Assembly: GCA_001632425.1 (NCBI GenBank)
Contig: KV425585.1
Coordinates: forward strand, 5,203 to 69,202
Origin: Neolentinus lepideus HHB14362 ss-1
Taxonomy: Eukaryota; Basidiomycota; Agaricomycetes; Gloeophyllales; Gloeophyllaceae
Length of the DNA stretch: 64,000 bases
Direction of reading: 5' to 3'
Part shown: piece after piece, positions 10,312-21,744 of the stretch
How positions within the stretch are numbered: position 1 is the stretch's first letter
Layout: every line of letters starts with the position of its first letter
Translations under genes and position numbers: made by a program
The notes under the pieces: generated by a model
Database searches by the model: none
Seen by the model: only the letters and a program-made list of their open reading frames with translations
What the model was told of the DNA's origin: nothing

Positions 10312-10939
10312 TTATGACTTGGGCTTCTTGGCTATTGGACGCGTTACTGACAAGATATATCAAGATATTTTAGATACTCACCCCCGTATTTACTACGTGC
10401 AGATGTTCTGCCAACAACACCACCAAAATCAAGAGTTCCTCGGACAACCTTGTACCTAAATTCAATTATTCAGTAAAAGTCAGAAGAATTGGACCGCAAC
10501 ATCCACACCGGACACCAGGAAGATCCTGCGCACGTCCTCCCCTGACCATAACAACACTGTGCTCCTGGAGGTTGTGGCCTTCCCCCATGATATACGCCTG
10601 CACAGTCTTCCCCGTTGACAACTTGACACGGGCAATTTTACGCTTGGCTGAGTTGGGTTTCTTGGGCTTGCCGATGAATACCTGCGAGACGACGCCTTTT
10701 CGCTGCGGGTTGTTTTCTAGCAGGGGAGACGTGGGTCTCTTTTTCTTTTGTGGGGGTCTGCGCCGCATCGCTTGGTTGAGGGTCGCCGAGGCTGGTGACG
10801 AGACATGGAACGAGCGGTTGGAGGGCAATGCGCGAATTGTCGAGGATAGTGTGGGTGTCCTTAGTAACGTTGACGACAGCGCCGATGGCCCCAGTGGTCT
10901 AGCCGTCCTTGAGCACGTTGCCCGTAATGCAGCTAACAT
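10312..10939 (-). CDS. MRPS12: Mitochondrial ribosomal protein uS12m (S12), 174 aa
   Basis: Three exons on the minus strand join in frame: 10939-10509, 10455-10382 and 10331-10312, with introns of 53 and 50 bp. The first ~55 residues are Ser/Thr/Arg-rich with no acidic patch, as expected for a mitochondrial presequence. The core shows classic S12 motifs: [32 protein letters not shown] and DLPGVR. The last exon adds the conserved basic end KKPKS. S12 sits in the decoding centre of the small mitoribosomal subunit. Without the two small 3' exons the protein would end in an aberrant tail, so the splice model is well supported. Confidence 0.95.
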
Positions 10940-11131
10940 TGGACTTGTAAGAGACTGCCTGAACTTGGCTTGAGCCGGAAGCCCGCGGCAAAGGCCGAAG
11001 TCACGAGAAGGCCGGCCCTAAGCCGAGCCATTTTGGGGACGCGTCGGGTGTATCCCCTATTCGCGTGTCTCCCCTTCTATAATCAAGTACTCGACCGTTA
11101 ACTAGCACAATATTTGCGACTACTCCTAGAC

Positions 11132-12405
11132 ATGCCCACCGCTGCCACCAGCCGTCGTCGCGCGCGTAGAGAACCCTCGGAGGAACCTGTGGCTGAGGGC
11201 CGGCAGGAAGAGGACGAGGAGACACAGCCGCGTCGATCGACCAAGAAGAAGTTATCCGCAAAGGTTAAGATGGACACAGACAATGAGGATGAGGATGAGA
11301 AGGAGCAGATCACGGGACGTATTGATGTTAGGAACTTCAAGGACCAGCCTCTGGATGTCGACAATGGGAGGAAGCTGGGCGGACTTGCTGCGGACTGGGC
11401 GAGCATGGCGAAGACGTTGAATACGTCCGGCTTTAGTATCTTCAAGGAGTTGGGCCCATCTATTGCTGAGGTCGCGGATGGGGAAGAGAGTGGCAAGGTG
11501 AGCGCATATGAGAGCGTTTTCGGCGCAAGAATTCATTTCTCGACATGAGACCTTGGTAGACCTGGATATTACTATGAGGGACTTGATAGACCTCGAGAAT
11601 GAGATGCTATGCTACGAAAAGTCTCTAGAGGACTTGCAGCAGCTCGTCCTTCAAGGCGAGGAGATTGTACGTGTCACAGCCAGTTCAACTGAACGTCCTC
11701 GCAAGACCATCGTCTCAGGACAATGTCATGGAACGCTATGACGAACAACTAGCCCTCAACGTCGACGCCTACAAAAAGAAGACATCTCGATATAAATACG
11801 GAAAGCACAAAGAGTACGCGGACTTCAAGCAGCGCATATTTGTATGGTCTTATTGCTCTCATTATGATCACCGGATTCTGACCTTAGTGACATAGGAAGT
11901 CCAAAAACCTGGCCAAGCTATGCCGCCTATTAATGACTTTATTCCTAGAGGTGAACTCTTCCCTTCTACCATTCACCCAGATACTCAGTCAGTTGCTTCG
12001 TTCAGAGGACGGGGATGACAGCGACGACGACGACGAAATCGAAGTCGGTGGCATGACCCAGGACTACAAGTGTCCCCTGACACTCACAATCCTCGTCAAT
12101 CCACTTACCGCGTACGTCCTTTCCTCTTTCCCCATTCCTCCGTATCTCCCCTGCCTTACTTGCCCGCCCACGCTGACATCTGTACCCCTTCCAATAGCAA
12201 AGCCTGCCATCACTCCTTCTCCGCCGTCGCAATCCGGGAGTACCTCAAGGCCGGGCCAAAGACATGCCCCGCGGCCGGCTGCAACCAGCATATCTCAATC
12301 AAGGATTTAGAAGAGGATAAAGACCTCGAGAGGCGTGCGAAGGCAGCTGCACGGAGGGAGGCGAGGAGGGAGGAAGATAGTGACGATGAAGAGGTTGTTG
12401 AATGA
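11132..12405 (+). CDS. NSE2: NSE2/MMS21-type SP-RING SUMO E3 ligase, 324 aa
   Basis: Six exons: 11132-11497, 11550-11666, 11719-11841, 11896-11950, 12006-12111, 12198-12405, all joined in frame with introns of 52-86 bp. The C-terminal SP-RING spans about residues 240-290: CPLTLTILVNP, then CHHSF and CPAAGC supply the Cys/His zinc ligands. The middle part is helical and acidic, matching the coiled-coil region that binds SMC5. In the SMC5-SMC6 complex this ligase sumoylates repair and cohesion factors in the nucleus. The N terminus and C terminus are low-complexity (Arg/Glu and Asp/Glu). The ATG chosen gives MPTAATSRRR; an upstream TTG was not used. Confidence 0.9.
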
Positions 12406-12718
12406 GGGAGTGACTCATATCTACGTATTTATTTACCTCTCCCTGTGCTGACCATATCATACTGTACCTCTGAATTTCGACGGTTCTCGTCAAAGTGACA
12501 GGTCATGTCGTGCAGATGTAATACAGAAGTACCTGTCGCAATGAGGGGCGTAGTAAATACTTATACTGATTAGATTAACTCGACGGAAGTAAAGTCGACG
12601 ACACCATGCAAAACGACCTTTTAGAGAATACAGCGTGGTCAAGTAAACGTGAGCGCCCCGAGGGGTTCGCGAATAGCAGACAAAAAGAATAGGGTGTACT
12701 ACCGACCATACCGAACGA
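12406..12718. other. Convergent intergenic region
   Basis: This 313-bp spacer lies between the ends of NSE2 (+) and prohibitin 2 (-) and should hold both 3' UTRs. I see no gene or repeat in it. Confidence 0.6.
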
Positions 12719-14033
12719 CTATTTTTTCGGCTTCAGTAGGTTGACATCGTCGCCCACAACTATATCCAGGCTAGGCATCAATGACCTAGGTGACCAGAAC
12801 AGACTCACTGGCACGTACCGTTAAGCAACAGGCTCTGCGAATCCAGCATAACCTTGTTCCCAGATGCAGCCAAGACATCTGCAATATCACGGGCAGCCTC
12901 TAGTCGCCGTAGCTGCAGGAAACCCTTGTTATTCCGTATCGCCTCGCCAATGAGCTCGGCCGACTTGGCTTCACCCTCTGCACGGACGATGATAGACTAC
13001 AACAACATGAGGATACGGGGCGCTAAGTTAGCTGGATTGGGTTGGCGACGAGGAGCTTACCAGCTTCTCTTGCACCGCCTGGTCGACCAGGAAAGCAGCA
13101 CGGAGCGCCGTCTGCTGCGCGACCTGCTTCGCCTCGACGGCGTGTGTGAACTCGGGCGAAAAGGCGACGTGCGTGATCGACACGTCGTCCAGCACGATGT
13201 GGAACTTCAAACCGCGTTTGGTCAGCTCTTCGCGGACAAGGCGGGATACCTATTCAGTCATTCAGATGGGGTGAACATAAGCGTGGGAGACAGCTAGCAA
13301 GTGGAAGTGAGGAGGCGCACCTGTTCACGCTGCGTGATTAGTTGGCTGGCATTGAACTGCGCAACGACACTCTTGAGAACCTCGTTCACGATCGAGGGAA
13401 GCACACGCTCGTCGTAGTCGAGCCCGAGCTCGCGGTACACGGCGGGAAGTTCGGAAGGGTTGGGGCGCGAGAGCACACGGCAAGTGATGTTGACCATTTG
13501 CAAATCTATTGCAGCATGTTTATGTGATTTTATTGTGGAGGAACAGAGGATAGGAACCTTTTGTCCCAGTCAAACTGGCAATGTTTCGAGGTTTGGCGCG
13601 GATGTCGTAGATGATGGGAGTTTCGAACCATGGGATCTACGGCAATGAAAAAACATGAAGGGGTGGTAAGAAGTGCTTCTCACTATAAAGTGTGTTCCTT
13701 CAGCGTAAAGCTCATTTGTCACACCGTGCAGCCTAAACCAGGTCAGCGCACAGAAGAATCCGCCACCAGAAGGGTTTTACCGGGTGTACTTGATGGCTCG
13801 GTGACCACCATCGACTGCCACAATAATCATTAACCAAAAAGGAGTTATTATATGCTCGCAGACTCACCGTTGAACAGCGCCTGGTTAACCAGTACTCCTC
13901 CACCCGCTAGGAGGACCAGCAGCCCCGTCCCCGTGAACAGCCCTCTGCCTCCGCCCGGAAATCCGCCACCACCCTGCCTCCCAGCATTCTGTAGTTGCCT
14001 GGCAATACGCCTGAAGGCTTCCTGACCATTCAT
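12719..14033 (-). CDS. PHB2: Prohibitin 2, 306 aa
   Basis: Eight exons on the minus strand: 14033-13868, 13814-13781, 13732-13684, 13636-13558, 13505-13321, 13249-13061, 12996-12819, 12759-12719. The N terminus has a Gly-rich stretch and one membrane anchor ([13 protein letters not shown]). The SPFH/PHB domain includes [26 protein letters not shown] and [16 protein letters not shown]-terminal coiled coil contains [14 protein letters not shown]2 forms ring complexes with PHB1 in the mitochondrial inner membrane and stabilises respiratory and AAA-protease assemblies. The last exon (13 residues) rests on the acceptor at 12760-12761; nearer acceptors give immediate stops. The gene is divergent from the transporter at 14232 with 198 bp between start codons. 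Confidence 0.94.
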
Positions 14034-14231
14034 TGTAGTGGCTTGCAGTCAGTCGAGACAGCAGCGAAGGAACCCCGAGCACTGAACGAAAGTGTACGCG
14101 CGACCCGTGCCGAAGCAGCAGTACCGGCGTCTAAATTGCCCCCGGCATAATTTTGAGAAGTCCTCTATCTCTTGATTCGAACAACATCTTATCCTCTGGT
14201 TGTCTGATTGAATTACACGGGGCACCTGGCC
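14034..14231. promoter_or_regulatory. Shared divergent promoter region, PHB2 / PQ-loop transporter
   Basis: Only 198 bp separate the two start codons, so promoter elements of both genes must share or abut here. I see no clear TATA box in either direction. Confidence 0.55.
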
Positions 14232-15448
14232 ATGGCTGAGTACGCAACCCTGAGTAGCGTCGTATGTTCTCCCGAGATCCACCGCGTCCAGCTCATTAAT
14301 TTATTCTGTTAACCAGCTAGGATGGGTATCTATCGCCTGCTGGTAAGTTCGCTGGTCGATCCTCCTATTACATGCAGCAGCTAATATCACAGGATTGTTG
14401 TATATTCCCCGCAAATTGTTGAAAACTTCCGACTAAAATCCGGCGAAGGACTGAGCGTCCTCTTCGTCCTCATATGGCTCCTAGGAGATCTGTGCAACTT
14501 GGGCGGGGCATTGATGGCTCGTCTCTTGCCTACTATCATCATACTTGCAGTATATGTAAGCCCAGGACCATGCCGTTTTTGAACCGTCGTTGAATCAAGA
14601 CGATCTGCAAGTACACGATATGTGACATGATACTGCTCTTTCAAATCTACTACTACAGATGGGTCAACACGCGCGAAGAGCGTAGTACACTGTCCGGCGA
14701 CGCCTCGGTAATCACCACTGTCGGAGAAGAAACTCCCTTGTTATCTGATACAAGAGAAGGTCCTAAAGAGAAACCTCCGATAAGCCGGGAATTTGTGAAG
14801 TATGCTGGAGCCTTGGTATTCGTTTTCGCGACTGGAGTGACTGCTTGGTCGATCAGCGACTACTTTGACAAAGGAGAAGAAATTCCAGAGGGACCAGATG
14901 ACTCGCTCGAGTGGAATAGCCAGATTATGGGATGGACAAGTGCTGCTTTGTATAGTAAGCTTACGGTTACATCATCGATGCATTACCCTCACGTTGGTGT
15001 ATCGAAGTCGGGGCCCGCATTCCCCAGATCTGTGAGCGCTCAGCACAGCTTTTCGGGTTTTCGTAAACACTGACGCATGTGCATTGTTTAGTCAAAAATT
15101 TCGAGACGAAGTGTGAGGGCCTCTCTCCATTCTTGTTCTTGTTCTCGATCACGGGAAACACTACGTACGCGCTGTCCATCTGCGCGGCGTCCATGGATCC
15201 GAAGTATCTGCTGAAAAGTGCGAGCTGGTTGGCGGGTGAGTCCCGACGCTATTCTTGGATCTGAGCCCTTGATAAATAGCGATCTTTGCTAGGAAGCAGC
15301 CTGACTGTTTTCTTGGACGTTTTCGTGAGTACACAGAAGGTTACCGGTACTCACTGTGTCTGACCGGGTCGTCTGCCTGCTGCAGGTCCTCTGCCAATTC
15401 TTTTACTACCGCTCCGTGGAGCGCGGTCACACGCAGCCGACGTCATGA
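14232..15448 (+). CDS. PQ-loop repeat protein, YPQ1/RTC2-like vacuolar amino-acid transporter, 274 aa
   Basis: Eight exons: 14232-14261, 14317-14342, 14393-14555, 14612-14954, 15008-15031, 15092-15235, 15293-15324, 15386-15448. Four exons are 24-32 bp, yet the frame closes perfectly. The first PQ-loop reads VVYSPQIVENF with KSGEGLSVLF; the second reads GARIPQI followed by KCEGLSPFLFLFSITGN. The paired motifs and seven hydrophobic helices match the YPQ/PQLC2 family, which exports cationic amino acids from the vacuole or lysosome. A polar loop between the two repeats (about residues 95-150) contains a di-leucine-type ETPLL, typical of vacuolar sorting signals (inference). Only the very short first exon is less certain. 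Confidence 0.88.
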
Positions 15449-16188
15449 AGTATGTACGCTGACCCAAGTACAGCAGCTTTAATACAGGGAGTATATGTAT
15501 TGTTAGGTAAATGGTGATGTAGAGTACCACCTTGTAATCAGCATACGCTACAAACTTTATCGTAAACAATCACAGTCTGATGGTCTCGTAGGGTGTTTGT
15601 AAGGCAGGCGATAAGAGGACACAGGCGTCTTGTACCGGATGAAGGTCCGCTTGTGGAAGGTAGACTTGGGAACGGGATTGATTCAGACCAAGACTTTGCC
15701 CTCGTGTAGCCTCGTTGCCCTCCTCGTGCCTGCAGATGTACACTCGTCTACCCACGTTTCGGTCAACTTCAGGCAATTTTGTGCAATGCCTCGGCCTCGT
15801 GCTTGTTACGATCGGATGCAGCAGGTATTCTAAGGGTGCCTCTATCTGCACTCATCGCGTCCTCTCTTAAAATGCCCCCTCCTCCCGCAGCACAACGAGT
15901 CTCTTCACGCACCTCTCTGCCGACATCGAGTGACCATGCTGGCGTGAAGAAGGTGCGTTGGTTCATCGCATGTCCCCTAGCTCGTGTCTAATGTCAGACG
16001 AAGTCAGGGTGTTGCGGCGTTGTGCAACCTCAAGGTGTGTCGTGACTGTTGCCTTTCTCGCGGGCCTACAAACGTGTGAGTCATTATCACTCGATGATGA
16101 AACAACGCCAGTGACAATGAAAGCACATAGGCCATCGTTGGCGTCTCCCCATAAAGCCGACCTTGTAGCTGTCGTCGTTGCGCCCACC
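15449..16188. other. Intergenic / 5' region of the F-box gene
   Basis: This 740-bp region separates two same-strand genes. The frame of the F-box gene stays open upstream to about 15958, but that part lacks conserved features, so I treat it as 5' UTR and promoter. Nothing else is recognised. Confidence 0.5.
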
Positions 16189-18211
16189 ATGTCGCTTTCA
16201 TCCGTCTACCTAGTCTCAGACCACGCTGTTCCTGATGATGGTTGGAATGCTAGGACTACTCGGACCAGGTATGCTTCAGTGCAACCTACCGCCACTCACA
16301 GTGACTTCTCGCCACATGCTGCCTATGATACCACGGTGTCTCGTCGAATGAAGGTCCCACCCGAGTTATCCAGTGCATATCACGGGCGCCAGAGTGCTTC
16401 TATACGCCCATCAGAGCGCAGGAGGGCGAAGGATAGAGTGAACGAGCTAGGCTCGGAGTCGATCCCTCATCTGCGAGAGGCCATCCAGAGTTTGGAGCAC
16501 AAGATGGCTACGCTCATGAGTGCACGGGACATGTTGGAGTCGAAACTGGAACAAGCAGTGCGTCTGCAGTCGCCTATTCAGCGTCTACCCAGCGAACTGC
16601 TAGCGTCCATATTCGTCGTGGGTGCCCTTGACACGACGGAGGAAGACCCTCTCAGCGTGTCGACGCTCATGCTTGTATGCAAACACTGGTCAGAAGTAGC
16701 TATGGACACGCCTATCTTGTGGTCAAGACTAGCATTGCGCAACCAGAGCTCGATAGAGCGGACAAAGTTCAAATTGGCACGATCCAGGTCTGCACCTCTC
16801 GATATCAGCATCGACTTCAATCCCCGAGTGGAAACCACGGGTCACATGACCCAGAACGTTGTGCACGCTATGGACATACTGCGGCCTAGCATCTATCGGT
16901 GGCGGTCGTTCTCCTTAGTGGTGTCGAACAGGCCTCAAGCGCATGCGGCGCTTCAGCGCTGCAGAGAGCCAGCGCCTCTATTGCAGGCTCTATCGGTACA
17001 TGTATCGAACTCTATGCAGGACGACTATTACTCTAACCTGCCCTTGCCCATCTTCGACGGGCAGACACCTCGTCTGCGTTCTGTGTCTTTCACATCCTTC
17101 AACTTTGGATGGAACAGTCGCCTTGTCGTTGGTCTGCGAGTGCTGAAGTTGGCAGGTTACTGGGAAAGCTTTGCGCCATCTACGGCGCAGATTCTGGATA
17201 TCCTTCGAGCATGTCCTCAGCTCGAGGAGTTTTCATTGCGCAACATGTCAGATGTCGAACCTGAGCCTGGGTCTACTTGGGAAGACCCTGCAGGGGAGTA
17301 TGCCGACGACATCTTTGCTGCATCCCAGCCGCAGCGTGGTATGATCAACCTTCCGAGATTATCGAAATTGTCGTTTTACTACTCTGGCATCTTACGCACC
17401 CAGGTGATTCTCAGTCAGCTCATGTTCCCTACTCTCGAGAAGCTCGAACTGGCTTACTTGGATGATATCACACCCTTGCTCAAGTATCTGACCCGGCAAT
17501 CACTGACATCTCTACCTTTGCGGTATCTTCGGGTCGAGGCAAGCTTCTTCAATGAGTTGAAGCTGATGATGTTTCTGAGACGTGTTTCGGCGCTGGCAAC
17601 GCTCGAACTGGTCGACGCGGATGACGTCTCATCTAATCTGCTTAAAGTGAGTCCGGAATTTCCTATTTCTGTTTTTGCATCGAGATTCACCGATGTTCTT
17701 GCGATTTATGAAGGGTCTCTCCACCCCAGCTTCTGCACAGACCTGGATCTGTCCGAAGCTGGAGAACTTCGAGTTGGCAGGATGCTCCGCGCTGGACTGG
17801 GACTCACTGCGGACTTTTGTTGAATCTCGGTTGCCACCTCAATCTAGAGCGTTTCCTCGGCAGCACGTTTCTCCTTGTCCATCATCATCCTCCTCGCCCT
17901 CTTCGGCTTCTGTCCCTCTCCCCCCTGTGACGATATCGGCGTCTGGGTCCATGCAATTTGCGACCCAATCTCTATTGACCGTCACTGCTTCATCACAGGC
18001 TCAGCTATCCTCGTCAAGAACTGGCGCTGTCTTACTGAGGAGTGCTAGCGCTTCTGCAAGCGTCAGCCACCGGTGGCCGAGAAGGTTGAAGAGCATTGAT
18101 TTGAGTCGGTGCCATCAAATTACGAAGGAAATGGTGCAATGGTTACGAGTATATATACCAGAAGTGAAAAGCGACGCTGCCCGCGGGGAGAGTATGTGGG
18201 TTGAGCGGTGA
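16189..18211 (+). CDS. F-box protein with LRR-like repeats, about 651 aa
   Basis: Two exons: 16189-17646 and 17714-18211 (67-bp intron, GTGAGT donor). The F-box lies at about residues 129-175: PIQRLPSELLASIF, then LVCKHWSEVAMDTPILW. It is preceded by a predicted coiled coil (HLREAIQSLEHKMATLMSAR). Downstream are irregular leucine-rich segments such as LRVLKLAGYW and LEKLELAYLDD, then a Ser-rich linker and a last LRR-like unit (LKSIDLSRCHQITKEMV). This architecture is abundant in Agaricomycetes and suggests an SCF ubiquitin-ligase substrate adaptor; the substrate is unknown. The start at 16189 has a strong context (CCACCATG); the frame also extends upstream. Confidence 0.85.
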
Positions 18212-18565
18212 GGCTTTGAATTTAATCGGGACGGTTTCTTCAATTGCTCTTTGCTGTGTTGGCATTGCTTTCATCCCTGCTTTCAGTGCTGTTGATTTGC
18301 CTCATAGATGTCCTTGGCTTTAGTTTATTGAAGTTTTTCCGTGACGTAGTGTACTACCAATGTATTCCTGCTGTATCATTCGTCTCGAACACTCGCATTC
18401 AATTGTGAAAAAAATAGCCTTTCGAGGGTCTGCTTCACAGGATCGTTTTGGTCTACATGTATTTTCCATTAGTCAGCTTGAGTGGCTGTGCTCTCCACGT
18501 GTGCATGTGTATCACGCACTGGTCAACGTTAAACCTGTAGCAGCAAGTAACTTTGTGACAGCCAT
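18212..18565. other. Convergent intergenic region
   Basis: This 354-bp spacer lies between the F-box gene (+) and the hypothetical gene at 18566 (-). It is T-rich and probably 3' UTR sequence; no gene is recognised. Confidence 0.5.
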
Positions 18566-19704
18566 TTACGCTGGCACGACTATAAGTCTGAACTGCTCCT
18601 TTTTGTTGGCCCTTTCCTGTTTCCTCTTGGCCCGTCTTGCATCCCTTTCCTCTCGCCGCTCCTGCCGGCGTTCTCGCTTCTCCTCCCGTCTGACCTGACG
18701 TCCAGCACGTCTATCTGACCGAAGTCCAAGCTCGCTTCTTCCGCTCATTCCTTCATCCCCCGAAGAGCTGGAATATGAGTCATCTTCATGTCGCCGACTG
18801 GGAGGGGCGCCAATGCCCGTGTTCCCGCTGAGGCGCGTATCGCCTTTGGCGAGTATGACTTCCAACCTCCGCGGGAGAAAGAAGTACTATCATTTGAGTC
18901 CAGAAATTAGCATAGAATATTCGGGGTTTGTGACAGACTACTGACGCTATTCCACGCATCGACCAGTCTCCCGCAAGGCTCTTGCTTCTTCTTAATCTGT
19001 CTATTCTGGATGCCTTTGGATACCAGCATACCTACGCCGATGAACAAAATTCAATTCTGTGAACTCGCAAGCCCAAGTCGGCGACAGACCTGTTAGCCCA
19101 AGATTCATCGTCATGGGTAAAACAGCAGCTGTTACATTTTCCCTCGTAGAGAGTTTCCCCGCAGCTTTGATATCCGCTAGGAACCTAAACAATATTACAT
19201 GTTTCACGGCTGCAACAACAAATCGAAAGACATCAGTATTGGTGCATACCTGAGCCAATCTGCTTCCTGGACATCGTGCCTCGCGAACGGGTGCGGCTGA
19301 ACCACACTGGGAGGGGGCATTTCCATGAACCCGTCGCCCAGATCTTTCCCCAGTCCGAGTGTCACCATCGTCGGGAATGGTTCATACGCAACATACTGCG
19401 GCACAGGGCGGCTGAATGAAGGTGGAGGCGGATCGAGAGGGTTAGAGGACTCCCCCGAAAAGATCCTGGTTATGAAGGAGCCCTGCGCATGTGCCGGCGG
19501 TGATTGGACTTCAGGGTATGGACTCGGACTCGGACTATGGTGGTAGGATGATGAAGCATGGACTGGCTGGGGGACCTGAGCACTCGTAGAGCCTCCGTAA
19601 TACAGGGCAGATGAACCGTGAGCTTCGGTCTGGTAGGTCCTGTCGCCAGCACTAGCAGATTCGTACGGCGGTGGCAGAGAATAGTCTAAATTGGATTTGC
19701 TCAT
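18566..19704 (-). CDS. Conserved basidiomycete-type hypothetical protein, about 318 aa
   Basis: Four exons on the minus strand: 19704-19250, 19184-19090, 19031-18946, 18886-18566. I cannot name a function. The N-terminal half is Pro/Ser/Tyr-rich and probably disordered. A compact middle follows the second exon junction (FLADIKAAGKLSTRENVTAA, then VDAWNSYFFLPRRLEVILAKG) and looks like a folded domain. The C-terminal 90 residues are Ser-rich, then strongly basic with repeated RREEKRERRQ-like heptads, likely a charged helix or coiled coil. The frame closes across three introns of 58-65 bp, which supports a real gene. The third donor is GTCAGT. I recall similar proteins only from basidiomycetes, but that is memory and not a search. 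Confidence 0.72.
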
Positions 19705-21744
19705 TCTTTGACCCGACTTCCTCAGAAACAAGTGTGGTAGGTGCACAGAAGTGGCTTGTCCTGATATCAACTGTCATGCCCTATATACCTTCATATGAGG
19801 CTAACGTTCGCTATCCGCAGGGATAGCCACACGTAAACGAATGGTCATCGGACTTTTGTTTCACTTGATTCCGCAGTAGAACTGGGTCTGATTGACGTCT
19901 GCCACAGCCATCGACTCCACGCCATAGGGTCTGGTATGGTTATGTGGTTATGTACAATCTGGCTCATAGCCTGACAGCTCGAGCTCTTTATCTGTAGGAA
20001 CAACTCGCCATAGTGCCACTTAGCGTTGATTAATATTTCTCGAGTTCTTCATGACGTTCTGACTTGGACTATGCGCTCGCAGACGCGTTCATATCCAACC
20101 TAGTCATGTCAGTATGAGTCTCCACGGTGTTTTGTTTCACCGGAATTAGGCTAGCGACTATTCTGTCATCAAATTGAGTCATCGCCTCCTTATCATACCC
20201 GCAAGAAGTTCCTTTTGCGTTCTCCAAGAGTTTAGTAACAGAAGTTGCCCCACTCCGGATTTGAAGATAGGGCCACTGCAAGCGTACTAGGTTAACACAA
20301 CAGTAAAAGCAACCGAACATGCTCAGGAAGCAGAACAAGTAACCTCGGAAATTGCGGAGTAAGGGTCGCGATTGCCAGAGGAATGAACGCTCAGCGCTCA
20401 ATAGTGAAAGCCTATTCCGACTCGAGATTCCGTCCTATCTATTCCCATTCACAAGAACAGCGAGAGAACAATGGCAACATAGCAATACGAGCTTTCTATA
20501 GTAATAAATGCTTGCAATCTGCTTTGGCAACGATAGCGATAGATACACAGAAGTTATGAATGACTGATTTGCAACTCACTTCCGATCATAGGGAAATAAC
20601 TCCTTTCTGTCGAATGTGCCGATCACAATTCAGTGCACAATCAAATATACTCTCGAATAGACTCTAGATAATACTGACGATCTGATGCAAAGAGTGGCCA
20701 GCTTGAATCATCATGAGGACGATCGTGGCAACTTGGAATGCAGCAAGTGGGAGTCATTCCCAAGTATACCTCGCATGCCCTCGAGCATGCAGTGGAGCCT
20801 TGAAGGATGTAAGAAGAACATTGCTCAGTGTAACCCTGAGAAGTATTGACCCGAGAGGACTCTCATTTGAGTACTATCAAGTATAAGTAGAGTCTGTACT
20901 TACTCCGAGAGGATTGGAAGAATTCCTGGGGGATGTCTTGATTGCAATGTTTTGTCCTGAACCTCCCATAGTCTACGATCGCAGCATCTTATGTGGAATG
21001 TTGCGATCGCATGGTTTCATGGTTTGATACCATTTTTGTATATCTTCCAAACATGCCAATCGCAGTTCGGTGTACAATCATTTGTACATAGGGTCCTCGT
21101 GAGATGCATCCGAGCACATATGTATTCGTTTCCTGCCTTGGAACGTTCATGGTATCGAAAGACTTCATAGCCAGCATGTGTTGGTGGTTGAATGACTTGA
21201 AGGACAAATTGCAGCCGCCTTCGGAGCACCTGTGAGAACCATTCTTCCTGCAGTGCAGATGAGGTTGACGGGGCATCGTAAACACCCGACCCTGGTGGGA
21301 TCTAATCTGATAAATAGACGGTGATTAATTCGCCGCATATCAGGAGACAAGTTCGAAACATACTGAGCATCGTACGGTGCGCTCCAGCACTATAACATCC
21401 CGTTGCCCTGGCTGGTTATAAGTGTTCTGCATCGGTCAATCTTACGCACGAGACACACATCCGGCATTCTGTGTGCTGTCCGGGCTCTAGTGAGAGGAAC
21501 AACGGAGAGCACGGGAACAAACCGGTGTCTGCCGTCTTCCTTCCTGAACCAGAGAACAACGCAGAGCACGGGAGCAGATCGGTATCGCGCGTACTATGGG
21601 AATGGATGTGTCTGGGTTTCAGGTGACCACGGCAGTCTTCCCGGTACGCGTTCGCGTCATTCCCGGCGTTGTGGTCCCGGCGAGGTTTCTTTTACTTATA
21701 AGTATGCGCCGTATTCGACCACCAGCGTGTTTTGGGGGCCAGGC
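19705..21744. other. 2-kb divergent intergenic region with weak repeats
   Basis: This region lies between the start of the hypothetical gene (-) and the start of the CoA-ligase gene (+). The best open frame, 20069-20401 on the minus strand (110 aa, with a hydrophobic segment), has no recognised domain and no good splice support. A 27-bp repeat pair at 20617-20643 and 21054-21080 differs only by transitions. The frame of the ligase extends back to 21403 without conserved features. No RNA gene is recognised. Confidence 0.45.

Noticed and set aside
15958..16188. N-terminal extension of the F-box protein
   Set aside because: The frame is open but begins at a non-ATG codon and lacks conserved features. 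The ATG at 16189 has a much better context.
21403..21744. Upstream extension of the CoA ligase
   Set aside because: Composition is unlike the family, and the N terminus starting at 21745 has the expected spacing to conserved blocks.
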